From: Camillea tinctor
Taxonomy: Eukaryota; Ascomycota; Sordariomycetes; Xylariales; Xylariaceae
Direction: 5' to 3'
NCBI GenBank assembly: GCA_022578605.1
Contig: MU394051.1
Coordinates: 744,001 to 808,000 of the forward strand
Length of the DNA stretch: 64,000 bases
The notes beneath the pieces are model-generated. The model saw only the letters and a list, made by a program, of their open reading frames with translations. It did no database searches and was not told the origin of the DNA. How positions within the stretch are numbered: position 1 is the first letter of the stretch; each line of letters opens with the position of its first letter. Positions 1 to 12,800 of the stretch are shown piece after piece. The position numbers and the translations under genes were made by a program.

Positions 1-1428
1 AGGACATTTACGAGAGCTGAAGTTCTCCTTGTTTTGAAGGAACTGATTAACTAGGACCTTAGAGCCAATGTGAAGCATGTAGGCCTGGTCTTGATCGAAG
101 GCGTAAAGAGCTCCAATGGAGAGCACGGCAAGGAGCAGCGCTGGAGACACCTGGGTGACATGGAAAGACAAAGGGTGCAAGAACGGCAAATGGTGGTGGA
201 AGAGGCCGAAGTAGGTAGCAAGATAGCGGTTCAACGAGCCCAGATTAGGCACACGGAAACCTTCCGGAATAGCGTGTTCACTGTCGTGCGCTCGAATGTT
301 GTCCAAAATCATGTTGCGCTCTTCGTCGCTGTTGACTTGAGGGGCCTTGAATCCCGCCGAGGCCTGGGTCAGGTTAGCGGGTGAAGACACATTATGCGTT
401 GAGCTAGGCTCGTGGGAAAGAGTAATGCCAGAGGCTGTAGGGGATGCCGGATTAATCGCGGGTTGCGACCAAGGGACTAGACCGCTGCGGTTGGATCCCG
501 AGGTAGATGCCAACGGGCTGGGATGAACCTGGGTAGTACTCACACTAGCAAAAGACTGCTGGGATTCGAAAGAACCAGAACCAGTTGACGTGACAGAATG
601 GGCCTTAGCCTCGGCAGCCGATTGGGGCATGAAGGCATCCCACGGAACACCATGGGGAAGAGGAACGGCGCCAGGAGGGTAGGTGACAGCGGGATCCATC
701 AACGGGGCACCGTTGGGAGGGTATGCCATAGACGGGCTGGGCTCATAAGCAGCATTTCCGCTATCACGCATCGCGGCCGTGGCTTTGTGATGAAGATCAG
801 CGACCAACATAGCAGCGTGTTCGACATCGAAGACTCCCTCACTGCTGGCTTCGATCTGCTCACTCAACGTCGACGTGTCAATAGCAATCGATGACTTGGA
901 TGGGCCATTGATAGCTCGGGTCTTGGGACCGCCACCAGCGCGACGCTTTCCATCGCTGTGCAGAGGAACGCCTCCGTCTTTTGCGTGCACCGTCCTGTCA
1001 TGGCGAAGGAGGAGATCGCGTCGCACAAAGGTACTCCTACACTTCATGCACTTGAAAGGGCGCTCCTTTGTATCTGTATGCAGGTTAGGTAAGTAGTTGA
1101 ATTGAGGGCGACGTCAATTGATGGCATGATTGACCGTGAGGGTGGTGTTGAGGGGTAATGAGTTCATTGCGACACTGGCTAGAGAGATGTCGAGAGCAGG
1201 GAGGGGGAGGGAGGGGGGAATAGAAGAGGACAGGAGAGAGGGGCTGGAAAGGAAAAAAGGGCGCCACATACGCGATCGTTCATGTCTACTCCTGTGTTCA
1301 CTTCTGCTGAATGCTCTGTTGCAAAACTGGCATTTGTATTTCCGTTCTGGTTGCGCGAGAGCGGTCTTTCGGGGTACCGGAGTAGCCGAGGCGGACGTGG
1401 GAAGGACGGCCACACTGGCGCCAGGCAT
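1..1428 (-). CDS. C2H2 zinc-finger transcription factor with fungal-specific domain (3' end outside window)
   Basis: The start is the ATG at 1428. Exon 1 is 1272-1428 and exon 2 runs from 1073 off the left edge, so 410 residues are visible. The 198-bp intron (1074-1271; donor GTATGT, acceptor ATACAG) splits the codon of the last zinc-binding His of finger 1. Finger 1 has C33, C36, H49 and H53. Finger 2 (linker TKERPFK) has C61, C64, H77 and H82. A Ser/Pro/Ala-rich linker follows, and from about residue 350 the sequence (FHHHLPFLHP, then LLLAVLSIGALYAF) matches the start of the fungal-specific transcription factor domain (PF04082). Proteins with this layout are nuclear regulators in fungi (Adr1/Rsf2-like group), but the target pathway cannot be read from the sequence. 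Family call is firm; the orthologue is not assigned. Confidence 0.9.
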
Positions 1429-2030
1429 GTTGAATTAATGTCGTGAATGTCGCGTTGCTCGGGTGATATATTAAGGGAGTGGTATAAATCTGAGGGGGGG
1501 AATCAAAGTGGTGGGATGAGATGGTAATTGACAACGACGAATGCGGTCGACTTCTCCGAAATGTATGTTTGCTCTCGACCTTTTACAAATAAACAAATGG
1601 TCGGTTTTCGCCTCGCTCTCCTCGCTCGCACGCGCGCTCCCGTGGGGTTTAAAGTGTGTCTTCTTGACTCGACTTGATGTAGCTGGTCATTGGTATAGAT
1701 ATCGGTATCATGGGATGGGCTGGGAAAGGGTGGTGATGTGGCCTGAGCCTATTAATTAGTCTCAATACAATAAAATGTATGAGAAAATGCAATCGTCCGG
1801 AAACTAAGAGGGCGATGCAAGTAAAATATGTTCCAAGTCGCGAAGTGCGATGGTCGATGAAAGAGGGGTGGTGGGTTTTTGATGAAAGATGGATGGATAG
1901 GAAAAAGTGCAAAAAGTTAAAAGGAATAAAAAAAAAGGAGGGGGAAAGGGAGGGACAAAATGAAGGAGGGAAAAATTGGTAGTGCTGTGCAGAAGGTGAC
2001 AAGGTGCCGGTCGCGCGTTGCAAGGAGCGG

Positions 2031-2278
2031 GCGGGCAAGGAGGGGAAAGTAGCGAGGGACAAGGCCAGCACAACACAGGGAATTGGGAAGCGAGAAGGGC
2101 GAGGGGTTTGGGGGGGTGGTGGTTTTGGGGGGGGGGAAGGAGGGAGGGGGGTGTAGTGTATGTGGGTGGGAGGGAAAAAAAAAAAAAAAGAAAGAACGAA
2201 GAGCGAGGGAGGGAAAGAAGAAAAGAAAAAGAAAAAAAAAAGAAAGAAAGAAAGAAAAAAAGAAAAAGAAAAAAGAAA
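2031..2278. repeat. long purine-rich (G then A) tract with G-quadruplex potential
   Basis: The plus strand is almost free of pyrimidines here. It runs G-rich (several G-runs between 2103 and 2152, including one of ten Gs) and then passes into GA and poly-A/AAAG sequence. The opposite strand is homopyrimidine. Open frames on either strand here are composition artefacts. The tract lies 0.6-0.85 kb upstream of the C2H2 factor's start codon. Confidence 0.75.
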
Positions 2279-4906
2279 CATACCTTATCCAATCCCAAGG
2301 CTTCCTTCAATGAGCAACGAGAGACAATAGGAACGGCTGGGACGGACAAGACGAATCGTGCAGTCAATGAATGCGGGTCACAACCGTAGTGAGCAGGGTA
2401 GGAAAAAAAGGTGGGTTGTTTTCCTTGTAGTAGTAGATAGTTGTAGTGGTCGTAATGGTGGTGAGTGGTGATGGTGGTGGTAGTAGTAGTGTTGAGTGGG
2501 TTGGGTTGGTTGGTTGGTGGGATGTCTTGTGGCTTTGGTGGTGGGAGTGGTTAGTGATTAGGTACCTAGGTAGGTAGGTTATTAGGTAGTAGGTAGTAAT
2601 TGCGATGCTGATGTTTTTTTTTTCTCTTGCTCCTCTGTTTAATGAGAGGCGTCGTCAGTGTACCAGAAAAATAAAAAGTGGCTCGATCGCATCCCGATCA
2701 GGACAAGATAGGTGTGGCTCAGGATTTTAGTGGATAGTGGAGGGCGGTCCGAGGCTTTCGCGCTACAAATTTGACTGGGTTCTAAGTAAATGATAGGTAT
2801 GCAAGTATTCTAGCGGGTATTGATAGGTGCTGAGTTACCTACATACCTACCTTTTAGTGAAATCAAATTAGCGGTGTTATGCAGGAGCTCCGTGCAGGCT
2901 TGGTCCTTTTTTTGAGCAGTGAATTAAAGCCACTAACAACGTTCTGTACTGTTAAGCCGGGGCCCTCAGGGCTAGGATCTTAGTGGGGATAGACAGCTGG
3001 TTAGTGGATTCGCCTGCTTAGGAAGAGCTACGTGTACCTGTGAGGCCACCCTCTGCCCCTCTCGACGCTTCGATCACTAGGCGGTCTGAATGCACGATAG
3101 GCACTGAAAGGGAATGGTATGCTTGGTACACAAGTTATTGCATCTACACCGCTCCGTACTTTATCCCTTCCTCTCTTTAAAGAACCTAGTGATGATCGAT
3201 ACCCTTATACCTTGGGCAGATATGCCTAATAAATAGGGCCCTGTTGTGGAGAGTGGGAAGAGAAAAAAATAAACTTATTTACTTTGCCATGTAAGTAGAA
3301 GGGGGCATGTATGTATTTAGTTACATACATGCTAGGTAATGTGTAAGCCTGCAAACCACCTGGAAAGCCAGCGGATAGATGACGATATCTATGCTTTTTT
3401 AGGAGACGTTCGCTGCTAGAAATTGTGGAAATGCCGCCTGGTGTCGTACAGTATCTTACCTAAGGTACTATGTATGTAATGCGATGTACTTGAAGCTAAC
3501 CGCCCCCTACATAATGTATCCAAAGTTACCAGGTAAAAGAAACCTACATACGTAGTACATACTATCATAACCTAAAAGCGGGGGAAGCAACAGTAGTAGG
3601 TACATGGGTACTGCACCTTTTTAGGTTTATTAGACACCTTAGATCAATGTGTCAAGCCACATGAAAGGGACAAGAGAGGGGGAGGGGTTCCAAAAAGTTA
3701 GGTTAGAATCTCTTAAATGGTAAATGTATACTAAAAAGGGCTGAGGGGTCATCAACATTTTACATGTTCATCGTAATGGCATGGCATGATCCCATTACTC
3801 TGTGACCGCACATGAAAATGGAAGCGGGACAAAAAAAAATTAGAAAAATTAGAGGGATAAAAAAAAGAAAAGAGAAAATGGATCATACAAAAACTCCCAT
3901 TTTCGCAAAAGCAGCGGGACATCCCAAAGTAGGTCTAGTGTGTTTTATTTCCGTAGACATCCTACGAGAAATTGTGGTGGACTGGTACTGGCATTGACCC
4001 AAATGAACCCCCCCTCATCCCCCCAGCCCCTCTTTTTGCCATGACAGAACGGGATTACTATCACGAGTAACCAGCTCCGGAGCCGTCGGCAACGCCTATT
4101 CCGAGGTCACACATATTAAGTATCTAACTCGTCGCGGCTAGTGTAGAAGGTGGGGTCGTCTGATACTACATGTACCATCTCTTCTGCCTGTCCGTCCACC
4201 TGTTGCTGTAGTGAGAAGGAAGATGCCCGTTGTCTAATCCGTCTTATCATAACCCTTGGCAATTCCATCTATTGGCATTCTTATTTGCTTTCCAAACGTT
4301 GTTTTGTTTCTCGACAACTCCTTCTTGACCCCTCCAATCTGTGTCGCATTGATATGCAACAGTATGTATGTAGGTTAGTCTAGAGACCTGAGTCTTACAC
4401 CGGTTTTTAATTTTATTTTCGCGTATAGTTCGCTACTTATTTACGCCTATATTCTTATACTCCTATACTATATACATCTACTATTTGTTGTTGTTGTTGA
4501 TTATTATTATTTTTTTCGATCGCGAATGTGGCCAAGTTCCGAACACCAAGTAAATCAACATCAATCATCGTATACACACTAGGTAGATTACTGTCACTTG
4601 GTCTTATCGACGAATTCAATTCCCTATCAATTAATTGACATGTCTCTCACCTTCACCTTACATACCTAGGTCGGTGCGCATACACACTAACCTTACCTCT
4701 ACTTATAAGATTGTAACAGCAAATATGCTAAACGTGGTACTAAATTACTAAATTAGCGACAGGAAACACAACCGACTGGATACATATATAGTGTACATAC
4801 AGCTTATTAAACTGACGAACACTCTTTTCGGCTGACGTTCACCTGCATATGCACGAAAATGGAGCCAGCTGCAATCCGAAGTGAGGCTGGTACTTCCAGA
4901 ATATCA

Positions 4907-4985
4907 CCCCCCTCCACCCCTCTCCACTCCCCCTACCCCCCCTTCTCTCTCTCCCCTCCCATTCCCCCCCTCCCCCAATCCCTCC
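4907..4985. repeat. C-rich tract (G-rich on minus strand)
   Basis: A stretch of about 80 bases made of C-runs of 4-8 separated by single T, A or TCT. The minus strand therefore carries many G-runs with short loops, a classic intramolecular G-quadruplex pattern. No gene start is recognisable next to it. Confidence 0.6.
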
Positions 4986-5069
4986 AAAAACTCCAATGTT
5001 AATGTTGCGGTGATAACAAGTCAGTGCTACAGAAATCATATTCACACTCATGCCACCTATACTACCACC

Positions 5070-5099
5070 ACCACCACTACCACACACACACACACACAC
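5070..5099 (+). repeat. ACC and AC microsatellite
   Basis: ACC trinucleotides (about 5070-5080) pass directly into a CA dinucleotide run that ends at 5099. An ACT/ACC-rich segment continues to about 5165. It resembles the ACC-rich leader-like tracts next to other genes in the window, but no plus-strand gene follows. Confidence 0.6.
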
Positions 5100-5219
5100 C
5101 CCTCTCACTAGTACTTAATACTACTATCATCACCTCCACTACCACTAATACACTATCTCTACTACGACGACTCACAGTCAGAGTCGGAGTTAGGTATCTA
5201 TTAATCACGACTACTACTT

Positions 5220-7104
5220 TTATTTAGGGTAGTGAGGCAAAAGCAACTTGAGGTCCACATCAGCTTCAACGGAGTTCAAGTTGGGCATTCTGTCAAATGC
5301 TTGGAATATCCGCCATGCAGTACTCTGATCCACTAGTGGTGACACGTCTGATACTGCCGTCTTTGCAACTTTAAATTTGGTCCCGTGATCTTCAAAATCC
5401 AATAGTTCCCAACCCATTTTACTCTGGATCACAAGACCTTTCAACATGCCCAAGTCGTGATATATTGGGTTTATCGACTCCAGCTATGACAGTACGGTGC
5501 CGTGGCAAAGAAAAGGTAATGAGGGGTAAACAACGGAGGCGGGGCATAACACGAGCGAATTCGCGAGCTTTCGAAGTGGGTTGAACGTTCGTTCTCAGAC
5601 CGGTTTCTGGGGTCTGGATGGAATGGCTATGGCATTTGATAAAAGGAACAGACTCTACGGGGCCAATGATCAAATCGCCACTTGATGCAGACCCAAGGCA
5701 GCGATCAGAAATGCGCATGCTCGAAATAGCATCATGAGTAGTTAGTTGTGCGGAGCGCTTCAACGCATCGTTTTTCAGCTCCCTATAAGTTCAAGGATGG
5801 CCTCGGTAATGTCAGCAATTGGGGGGTCCATCCGAAGAAAGAAATAAAAGAAAAAGAAAAAAAAAAGGAGGCGGAAAGTTTTCTGACGATCGTATTGGTA
5901 AGAAAAAAAAAATTTTTTTTATCCGAGAATCTCATCTTCTGATATACATAAACCTCGTCAGACCCCCTGGCCCCAAGGATTCCTAGGTAAATTACATTGG
6001 CATGCAAATATAATGTTCTTACCGTATAGATGATGGAAGAAGTCCACAGCTTTACTACTTAGCTAACCTTAGTAGACTCTATGTAAACTGCCAATTAACT
6101 TAACTCATTAATACTATATGCACTCCATACTACTACGGGTCGCCAAATCCGGTTTCCTAGAGGCCTTATAAGTGGAAACGCGTTTTAGTCCTAAGGGATA
6201 CGCCGGTACGTCGCTCTGAGGCGGGTCCTGTCTAATAATGGACTAACTTGACACGAGCTAGAACTTACTAGTTCACTATCTAAAGTGTGATGTTAATAGA
6301 CTATTAATCCGTACAGTGCACAGGAATTGTATATGAGGATCATAGACCGTTTTTCGATAGATCCCCCCTGGAGAGCTCACCATCATATATGGTATGACCT
6401 ATCATACTGTTTCATTCAGCCCCCCCTATTGGCATTCCCTTTTCTCTCTCTCTCTCTCTCTCTTGCTCTCCCTGTTTTGTAACGCCTCTAACTGTTGAGA
6501 TATTATTGCTTTTTCTTACTTTTCTTGTTTAAAGGACATAAGAAACAAACAAGTAAGGAGGGGGGAGGGGGTTTAAAGACTACTGGGGAAAATAAGACTA
6601 GGAAAAAAAAGAAGAAAAAAGACCGAGCCTTATTATCCTTGAAACCAGCGTGATTCCAGAACGAACGGATATGGGTTATTCCCCCTCTCTGCTAACCCCG
6701 TGGCCCTGGCAACTGGCAGGATATCCTGGACCTGTCTAGGAAGCGCGTGGGGTGCGATCATCTCTTACCGTGTCCATCACGATGATCCGGGACTCGAGGG
6801 TTTAGTGCAGGAGCCCTGCCCCGCCTAGAAAGCAGATGTTCCCGTCAACTGGACTCTGGAATACTGCAGAAGCAGCACCAGATGATGGCTCATGTGTAAA
6901 ATAACGGGAGCCGTCGTCATTCTATCGCCTGCAGCCAGCCAACAATATTGGGAGTTACCAATGCCGCGGTTGGAAACCAGAGTGAGATATCAAGTTACAC
7001 CTGCTAAGTCGCCGACGCTGTTCCTCATTATTCCGTGTACGATGGAGACAAGTTTCCTTTAGCCTACAGACGGACCTGTCAGGGTTGAAAAGAAACTCGA
7101 ATGG
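5220..7104. other. no supported gene; weak minus-strand open frames at 5220-5763
   Basis: Two overlapping minus-strand frames (5220-5453 and 5419-5763) lie in different phases, with no splice sites that join them convincingly and no recognisable motif. I do not call them a gene. The rest is AT-rich with a TC dinucleotide run at 6443-6462, and I see nothing else in it. Confidence 0.4.
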
Positions 7105-8061
7105 TCAGAACCCAGAAGAGCAAGTTTCCGGGGTCGCGGGACGCTTCCGGGTGGGCTCCACGTGCGCTAGAACATTTCTTGAGCATGGACTATGCCAGAT
7201 TCGATTTTTGATAATATCCGCTTGGGGGAAGTGTAGAGAGAGTGTCTCGCGGTCCCAGCTAGGCCGATTCGAGGACCCCGTAATCCTATAGTGTACATAC
7301 ATATCCGCAAAGCTGTCTGCATTGCATGCGAGAGAGGGAGGGGCTTGAGGGGCAACACATACCATACCATCATCAGGAGAGGGCCAAGAAGGATGCTCCC
7401 CCCTCCTTCCGTAGAATCGATATCGTGTAACAAATGCCTTGAGGCGAACGATCTCCTTAAAACTCCGGTACTGTGTAGGGCAGCGTTTCTCATTGGCGTC
7501 CAGACCGACGTCCCAGACCTTTGGGAACAGCCGACAATCAGGGTTTGACGCCATTACTTTTCTTTTGGCTTCCAATCTAGTGTCTGCATAGTTCTGTGAC
7601 CATTTGGATTGACCTCCCCTGACGATCTCCATTCTCCATTTCGTATGAGTTGCATTCGCCTCGTTGGCTTTTGAGACCTCACACCTCAGCCCGTCGTCCC
7701 GACAGTGGCTGAGATATGGCGGTGATGAGCCCCTCGTTTTCTGCAGAAAGAGGGAGAGAGTGTGGAAGGTGTAGAGAAAGTAGGGGAAGAAAAAAATAAC
7801 TCTGCTAACCATTGACCAACAGGGGGCGCTATGTGGCAGGTCAGGGACAAGACTGCGGGCATTTCGACATCTTGCATGCTTTTTTCGCAATAGAGACCGG
7901 TCCCATAGTTGACCGCTCTCTAGCCTTGTGTGCACGTTCACTTCTCCCCATGGTCGAATTTGGTTATTCAGGGTGCTGACGACACCTCCGAGAATGGGTT
8001 TCTCTTTTTTTCCTTTTTTTTTCCCCCCCCATTCTCTCTTCCCTTCTCTCCTAGTAAGCAC
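7105..8061 (-). CDS. unrecognised open frame, 318 codons, doubtful gene
   Basis: An uninterrupted minus-strand frame of 318 codons in a locally GC-richer segment. It is longer than expected by chance at this composition. The first 25 residues are Lys/Gly-rich because they read a poly-C/T stretch. The middle contains FFFPYFLYTFHTLSLF, which reads a pyrimidine run that could instead be an intron. The C-terminal 180 residues have balanced composition. No known motif, signal peptide or domain is visible. It could be a real orphan gene, a decayed gene or chance. Confidence 0.2.
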   Translation of the reverse strand: MLTRREGKREWGGKKKGKKEKPILGGVVSTLNNQIRPWGEVNVHTRLESGQLWDRSLLRKKHARCRNARSLVPDLPHSAPCWSMVSRVIFFFPYFLYTFHTLSLFLQKTRGSSPPYLSHCRDDGLRCEVSKANEANATHTKWRMEIVRGGQSKWSQNYADTRLEAKRKVMASNPDCRLFPKVWDVGLDANEKRCPTQYRSFKEIVRLKAFVTRYRFYGRRGEHPSWPSPDDGMVCVAPQAPPSLACNADSFADMYVHYRITGSSNRPSWDRETLSLHFPQADIIKNRIWHSPCSRNVLAHVEPTRKRPATPETCSSGF

Positions 8062-9824
8062 CCGCTCACGTCTTTCGTTTGGGGGACCTAAGAGAGAGGG
8101 GGAGGGGGGTAGTGATGGTAGTGGCCCCTTACCGCCTTGTCCTTATGCACGGTGCAATACGCGAATACCGCTATTCTCACCGCCGATTCCTGACCGCAAC
8201 CCGGGAGCGCAAGGCGCGGAAAACACCATCAGCTGCGGGAGCTACGCTTAGCTGACAGGGGCGCAGCGGGCCGGCCGCAGTGGTCCCCGTCGTCGAACTT
8301 GTGATCTGTCCTGCCACCGTTGTCTGCTGCCACCGCCGCTGTCGCCTGTTGCTTGTCGCTGGCGACGGCGCGGGGCCAAGAGCGCTGACACATATCCGTC
8401 TTATTGGAACGTGTCCAGCAACGTCATGTGCCCTGAAAAAGATGGGATGAACGACGAGGTACGAGGCACGAGGTTACGGTGGGATAGGCATCGCGGCAGC
8501 GGCGGGGTCGAAAGATATACGTGGTGCCAAACAGAGCCTCCTGGCTCAGCGAGGTCGGTCTGCCCGCCGGCGGTGCCCAAATGCCTGAGCTACTGACGAT
8601 CAGCGATAAAGGAGCACAGAGTCGCCGACATAGGGGCCGAGCGGAAAGACGAATGCCATCCGCGATGGGAATGGCACGATAGATCCGGACCGGCAGAAGG
8701 GGTGGTCCCCAATCAGGCTGGCCGGTAGGCATGAAAGTTATTTCTCCGATGGCCCCTGAAATGGGCGAGTTATGGGATAGTGCTCCCCTAGATCATCTAC
8801 ATTATCTCGATCCCAGCCGTATCAGGCTTCCCGGGCCGAGCCTCTCGCAGACTGAGCCTGAAAATAAGAGGACGATGACTGCATGCCTCAGGCATGTAAG
8901 CCTCAGCACGCATCTCTTAGCCTGTGTCTGTCTATCCTACCCCCAAAGGTTTGGACTATGGGACCGGGAGAACAGGTCAGTATGGGATGAACAAGGCATC
9001 AAATCCGGTGCTGCAGCATGCAATGCAAGAAGGCCACGCCCGTCCACAATTTGCCACATGTCCTCCGGACAGGTTTCGTTTCACAGGAAATGCACCAGCA
9101 GAAAGTAGCGACCGGCAGCGGGGAGAAGGGGGCCAGAGAAAGACATGAATGACGATGCAGTGTGCGCTGGAATTACACGTCTCATTCGACTTGCTCTCTA
9201 CGTCGTCGGGCAGTGAATGAGACACTTCTACGTGGGGAGTCAAGATGATAAGCTGGGCTGCGAGGAGCAGAAGCTCGTATTCTCCTTTTCACTCTGTATA
9301 TCAAATCAAATGCTATTGTCATAATGGGACTGTAAGTTCTGGTAAGTCGCAGCGTAGCAGTAAATGTTATTTATATATATACGAAAAAAAGCAAAGCAAT
9401 TCCATAACTCGTATTTGAGTTGAAATCGTGTAGTGTAGCGTAATCTATTGTAGCTATCACGAACAGCGACACCTCCACCCCTTTCACAGAATATGCCAAG
9501 CTTCGAAGGGCTGCCGGTTCGTCCCCAAGTTCTTTTGGTAAACGACACCATCTTGGAGGCAGCAGAGAAGGGGGGCGTGAGGGGTGGGGGGAGTTAAACT
9601 GACCTGCTGGCGCTCGATACAGCAGCTCATGCAGGGCGATACAAATCATACATGTCCATGTGCACCCCCGACTTTATCTCACATTTTATCACTCGTGGCC
9701 TTCCGCCGTCCGGCTTCCTGCAGCTTTCCCAAGCACATGGAACTTGCGTACATCAGAACGGCCAGCCAATCGATACGAAACCACGTCTCTCGATGTGGAA
9801 GGTCGACGGCACACGGGCTGCGAA

Positions 9825-9859
9825 CCCTCCCCCTCCCCCTCCCCCTCCCCCTCCCCTCC
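9825..9859 (+). repeat. CCCCCT hexanucleotide tract
   Basis: Five consecutive C-runs separated by single T residues. The minus strand is (AGGGGG)n, a tract with strong G-quadruplex potential. Confidence 0.75.
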
Positions 9860-12800
9860 TTAGAGCTCACCCCCCTCCTCCTTCTTGAAGGATGACATAC
9901 TTGAGATATGACTGGGGGGGAAGGGGGAGGGGGGTAGAGGAAAAAAAAGCAAAACGGCCTTCTACCTAACCTAGAACAAAAGAACATGTTTGTCTAACCT
10001 ACCTACTTATTTCTCACGATGCCGATGCCATATGCCATAACGTGCGTATATGTTGAAAACTCGCAATTTTCTCGGCGCGTGTTCTCTTACTACTCAGAGA
10101 CTACGGGTATCTACGGGTTGATGAGATGAGCATGATTGAAGCTGCCCGAAGTAGAGAAGGCATACGTATTTAGTTGAAGAGAATTAATAACTTTTCGGTC
10201 GAGCCGGTGAACGAAAGCGCCAAAAAGAAAAGCAAAGGCATAGAGGAATTAATAGCGGTCACGCCAACCAAGGAGTACCTAGTAGTCATATTTAGTAGAT
10301 ATGTAGTTAGAGTCCGACCCCTTTTAGCGAGGAAATGAAACAAACGACGGTAGTTTCTCTCTATGCATAATGGAACTAGACTCTCTCCTTTCCCATTCCC
10401 CGTTTCTCTCTCTCGTGTATTTTGGTTATTTCTTGTCCCTTTTCGAACGAAGACCGTTGCATCGTCTTATCTAGAACATTTCTAGATTGAGCTTAGGTAG
10501 AACGTTGCCCACCCACCCACAAGCACACGCCGGGGGGAAGGAAGACGAAGGAGGGAAACCCCCGTACCGGTGAAAGATGATGGGCTTCTTAGCCACACGG
10601 CACCAGTAGTCGGTTAGTCTAAATTCGACCTTCGGTATTCGCAATCAATCTTCCCCCTACCCGACATTCATCAAGCATAATCCTCCTCGGCTATACATAT
10701 ATATTTCTAACATATGGGTTCTTTTCACGCTCCTGCTTGTGTCATTGAGTAAGCAAGCAGCTAGGCAAGTAGGAGGTGAGATGGAAGATAAGTTCTATAG
10801 AAGACTGAAATCAAAAGACATTCCATTACTTCGCTATTATTCACAGGCGGAGAAGATATTCGGCTTATCTAGTACCGGGTTATAGTAGAGAATTAGAACC
10901 CAATGGCTCATCTGTCCCAGGTTACCAATCGGATTTACTAAAAAACCCTAGAGCCGGGAGGTTTTCGGCGCGACAAGATCTGGTAAGGCTTGCATGCTGC
11001 TCGGACTACACTACATACCTGCCTACATACCTTACCTAGGGGAAGGGTAACAGGTTTGCTAGGAACTAGGTAGTAATAAATTTAGCCTCGCTCTCTGTCT
11101 GTCTCTTCCTCGACTATGTATGTACATAACCTAGTGAGTACCTCTCTTCCCCAGCTGGGAAATGCTTAATACTGTTCATCTCAGTAGACTTAGTAGACCG
11201 AGAAATCGAACGATCCCGGTAATGGATCCCTGATGATTAATTGAACGAATTATATACCACGGAGACGGCCGCCGCACCGGTAGCTTAGTTACGCATCATA
11301 TTTCACATTGTGTATATGGGTTAGCGTAATGTTCAGGAGGCTGGTCGACTACACATGTACCTCATGTTCCAAGTAGGGTGCCTGTCGAGTCCTTGAGGGG
11401 GTGCGGAGGAGGAAAGCAGGGAGACGGAGTGTGAAGTGAAACGGAATTTGGTTTGCGGCTTCTCATTTTCTTCCATGCAGCTTCGAAATATCCCGAAGAG
11501 CATCAGTGGCTTTCCCGCGGTTCGTGACGTGAATATTTGAGGGGATTTTGATGATGATCACCTCTTGAAGCGGACGAAAAAGGCAATGTCTACCTAACCT
11601 TGTTAATCTTGGCAAGGTGTACAACCACCAAAGCTTCGGCCATTCTCTTAAGGGCCGTACCATGTACAGCTTGTCATTTGTTGCATATGGTCTAACAGTC
11701 GTCGCCGAGGTCATCCCGCATATGTGAGTTGTCTATCGAGAGCTGTGTACGGTACCATGCCTGTAGGATACTAGATAGAACGCGACGCGCAAAGATCGCG
11801 CTCATCCGAAAATGTGGTAATAGTTCCGAATGGGCAATAGGCAGGCCGGCGTCAAAAAACACACCCCATCTAGAGGTGGTGTTTTTTTTGAAGCCAGCCT
11901 GATAGGATAATAACGATAGATAGGACGACTGGGGACTTTGCTGGCCCAGTTCCGGTCAAAGACGCATCGCGGTTCAGATTGAGCCGCTCAAATTCCTGCG
12001 TGCCATTCTGCGCTTTTGGCAATCTCATGTCAAGACAGCCGTTATGACAGAGTAGTACTCTGTGCCGCAATACTTATCAGTAGTGTAGAAGCTATAGTGG
12101 ACTCTATCAGAAACAATTTGATTATTGTTCTTTCACAAAGAAGTGAAACTAAGCTATAGATGGATGATGGAGGAGACGATCAGGAACAAAGTATGTCCAT
12201 TCTCGGTATTAGACTGAGGGTTGGAAAGATTATGGAGCCGGCTGTTATGGAAAACGTTAGACTGACCAGGAGGTCTTGGATGTGACAATGATCATCTTCT
12301 CCTCACAGGACCAACTCTTGTCTAACCCCCCCTTGAAAGTTGACACCCATCAAGATCTCCATACGCTAATATTGACTTGGTCCATGAGGAGAAACAGGCC
12401 AGGATACATACACTGTATGTGTGTCTCTGCGTTATGCGTGTTCGGCCGTGTATTTATATATATATATGAACATAAATATATGAGAGAAAGAGGGAGAAAA
12501 GAAAATCGGTAGAAGAGAGTAATGGGTGATGTTCGTGATGATGCATGTCCGTGCCATAGTGTACTTGAAGTGATTGGCTCCTACGAGGTTGAGGAAAGTA
12601 GCCTCATGAATATTTCGGTACGAGACAAGCCCACTCCTCATTTCTGAGGGATCATCTGAATTAATCGTCCACTGTAAATTGTCAGTTGGGACATTCCCAT
12701 CATTGGTTGCCGGCTTTGGTTGCAATACCCAGGACTCTGTTATTACAAGGCTTGGCTCCTCAAGTGACGATCACCGTTAAACATCCTTCTCCCTCCCCAG

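Larger units (their letters stand above)
1429..5219. other. intergenic region upstream of the C2H2 factor
   Basis: No credible coding sequence. The first kilobase is the promoter and probable 5' leader of the minus-strand zinc-finger gene. It contains a long purine-rich stretch and, at about 2410-2520, a GGT/GTA-rich stretch that reads as an ACC-rich strand in the gene's direction. From 2.6 to 4.9 kb the DNA is AT-leaning with scattered TACCTA and ACATAC words. An exact ACCTAGGT palindrome occurs at 2564 and 4664. Confidence 0.6.

Noticed and set aside
1649..2367. Open frames of 187-210 codons on the minus strand, rich in Phe/Ser/Pro
   Set aside because: They translate the homopyrimidine side of the purine tract; the composition alone explains them.
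5220..5763. Two overlapping minus-strand frames that might be one gene
   Set aside because: Different phase, with no donor and acceptor pair that joins them, and no family resemblance.
8424..9108. Open frames of 102 and 125 codons on opposite strands in a GC-rich segment
   Set aside because: No motif, no splice support and no convincing codon structure; GC-rich DNA lowers stop frequency.
10470..10490. TCTAGAA-CAT-TTCTAGA palindrome, considered as a heat-shock element
   Set aside because: GAA and TTC are separated by three bases instead of two, so it does not fit the heat-shock factor site.
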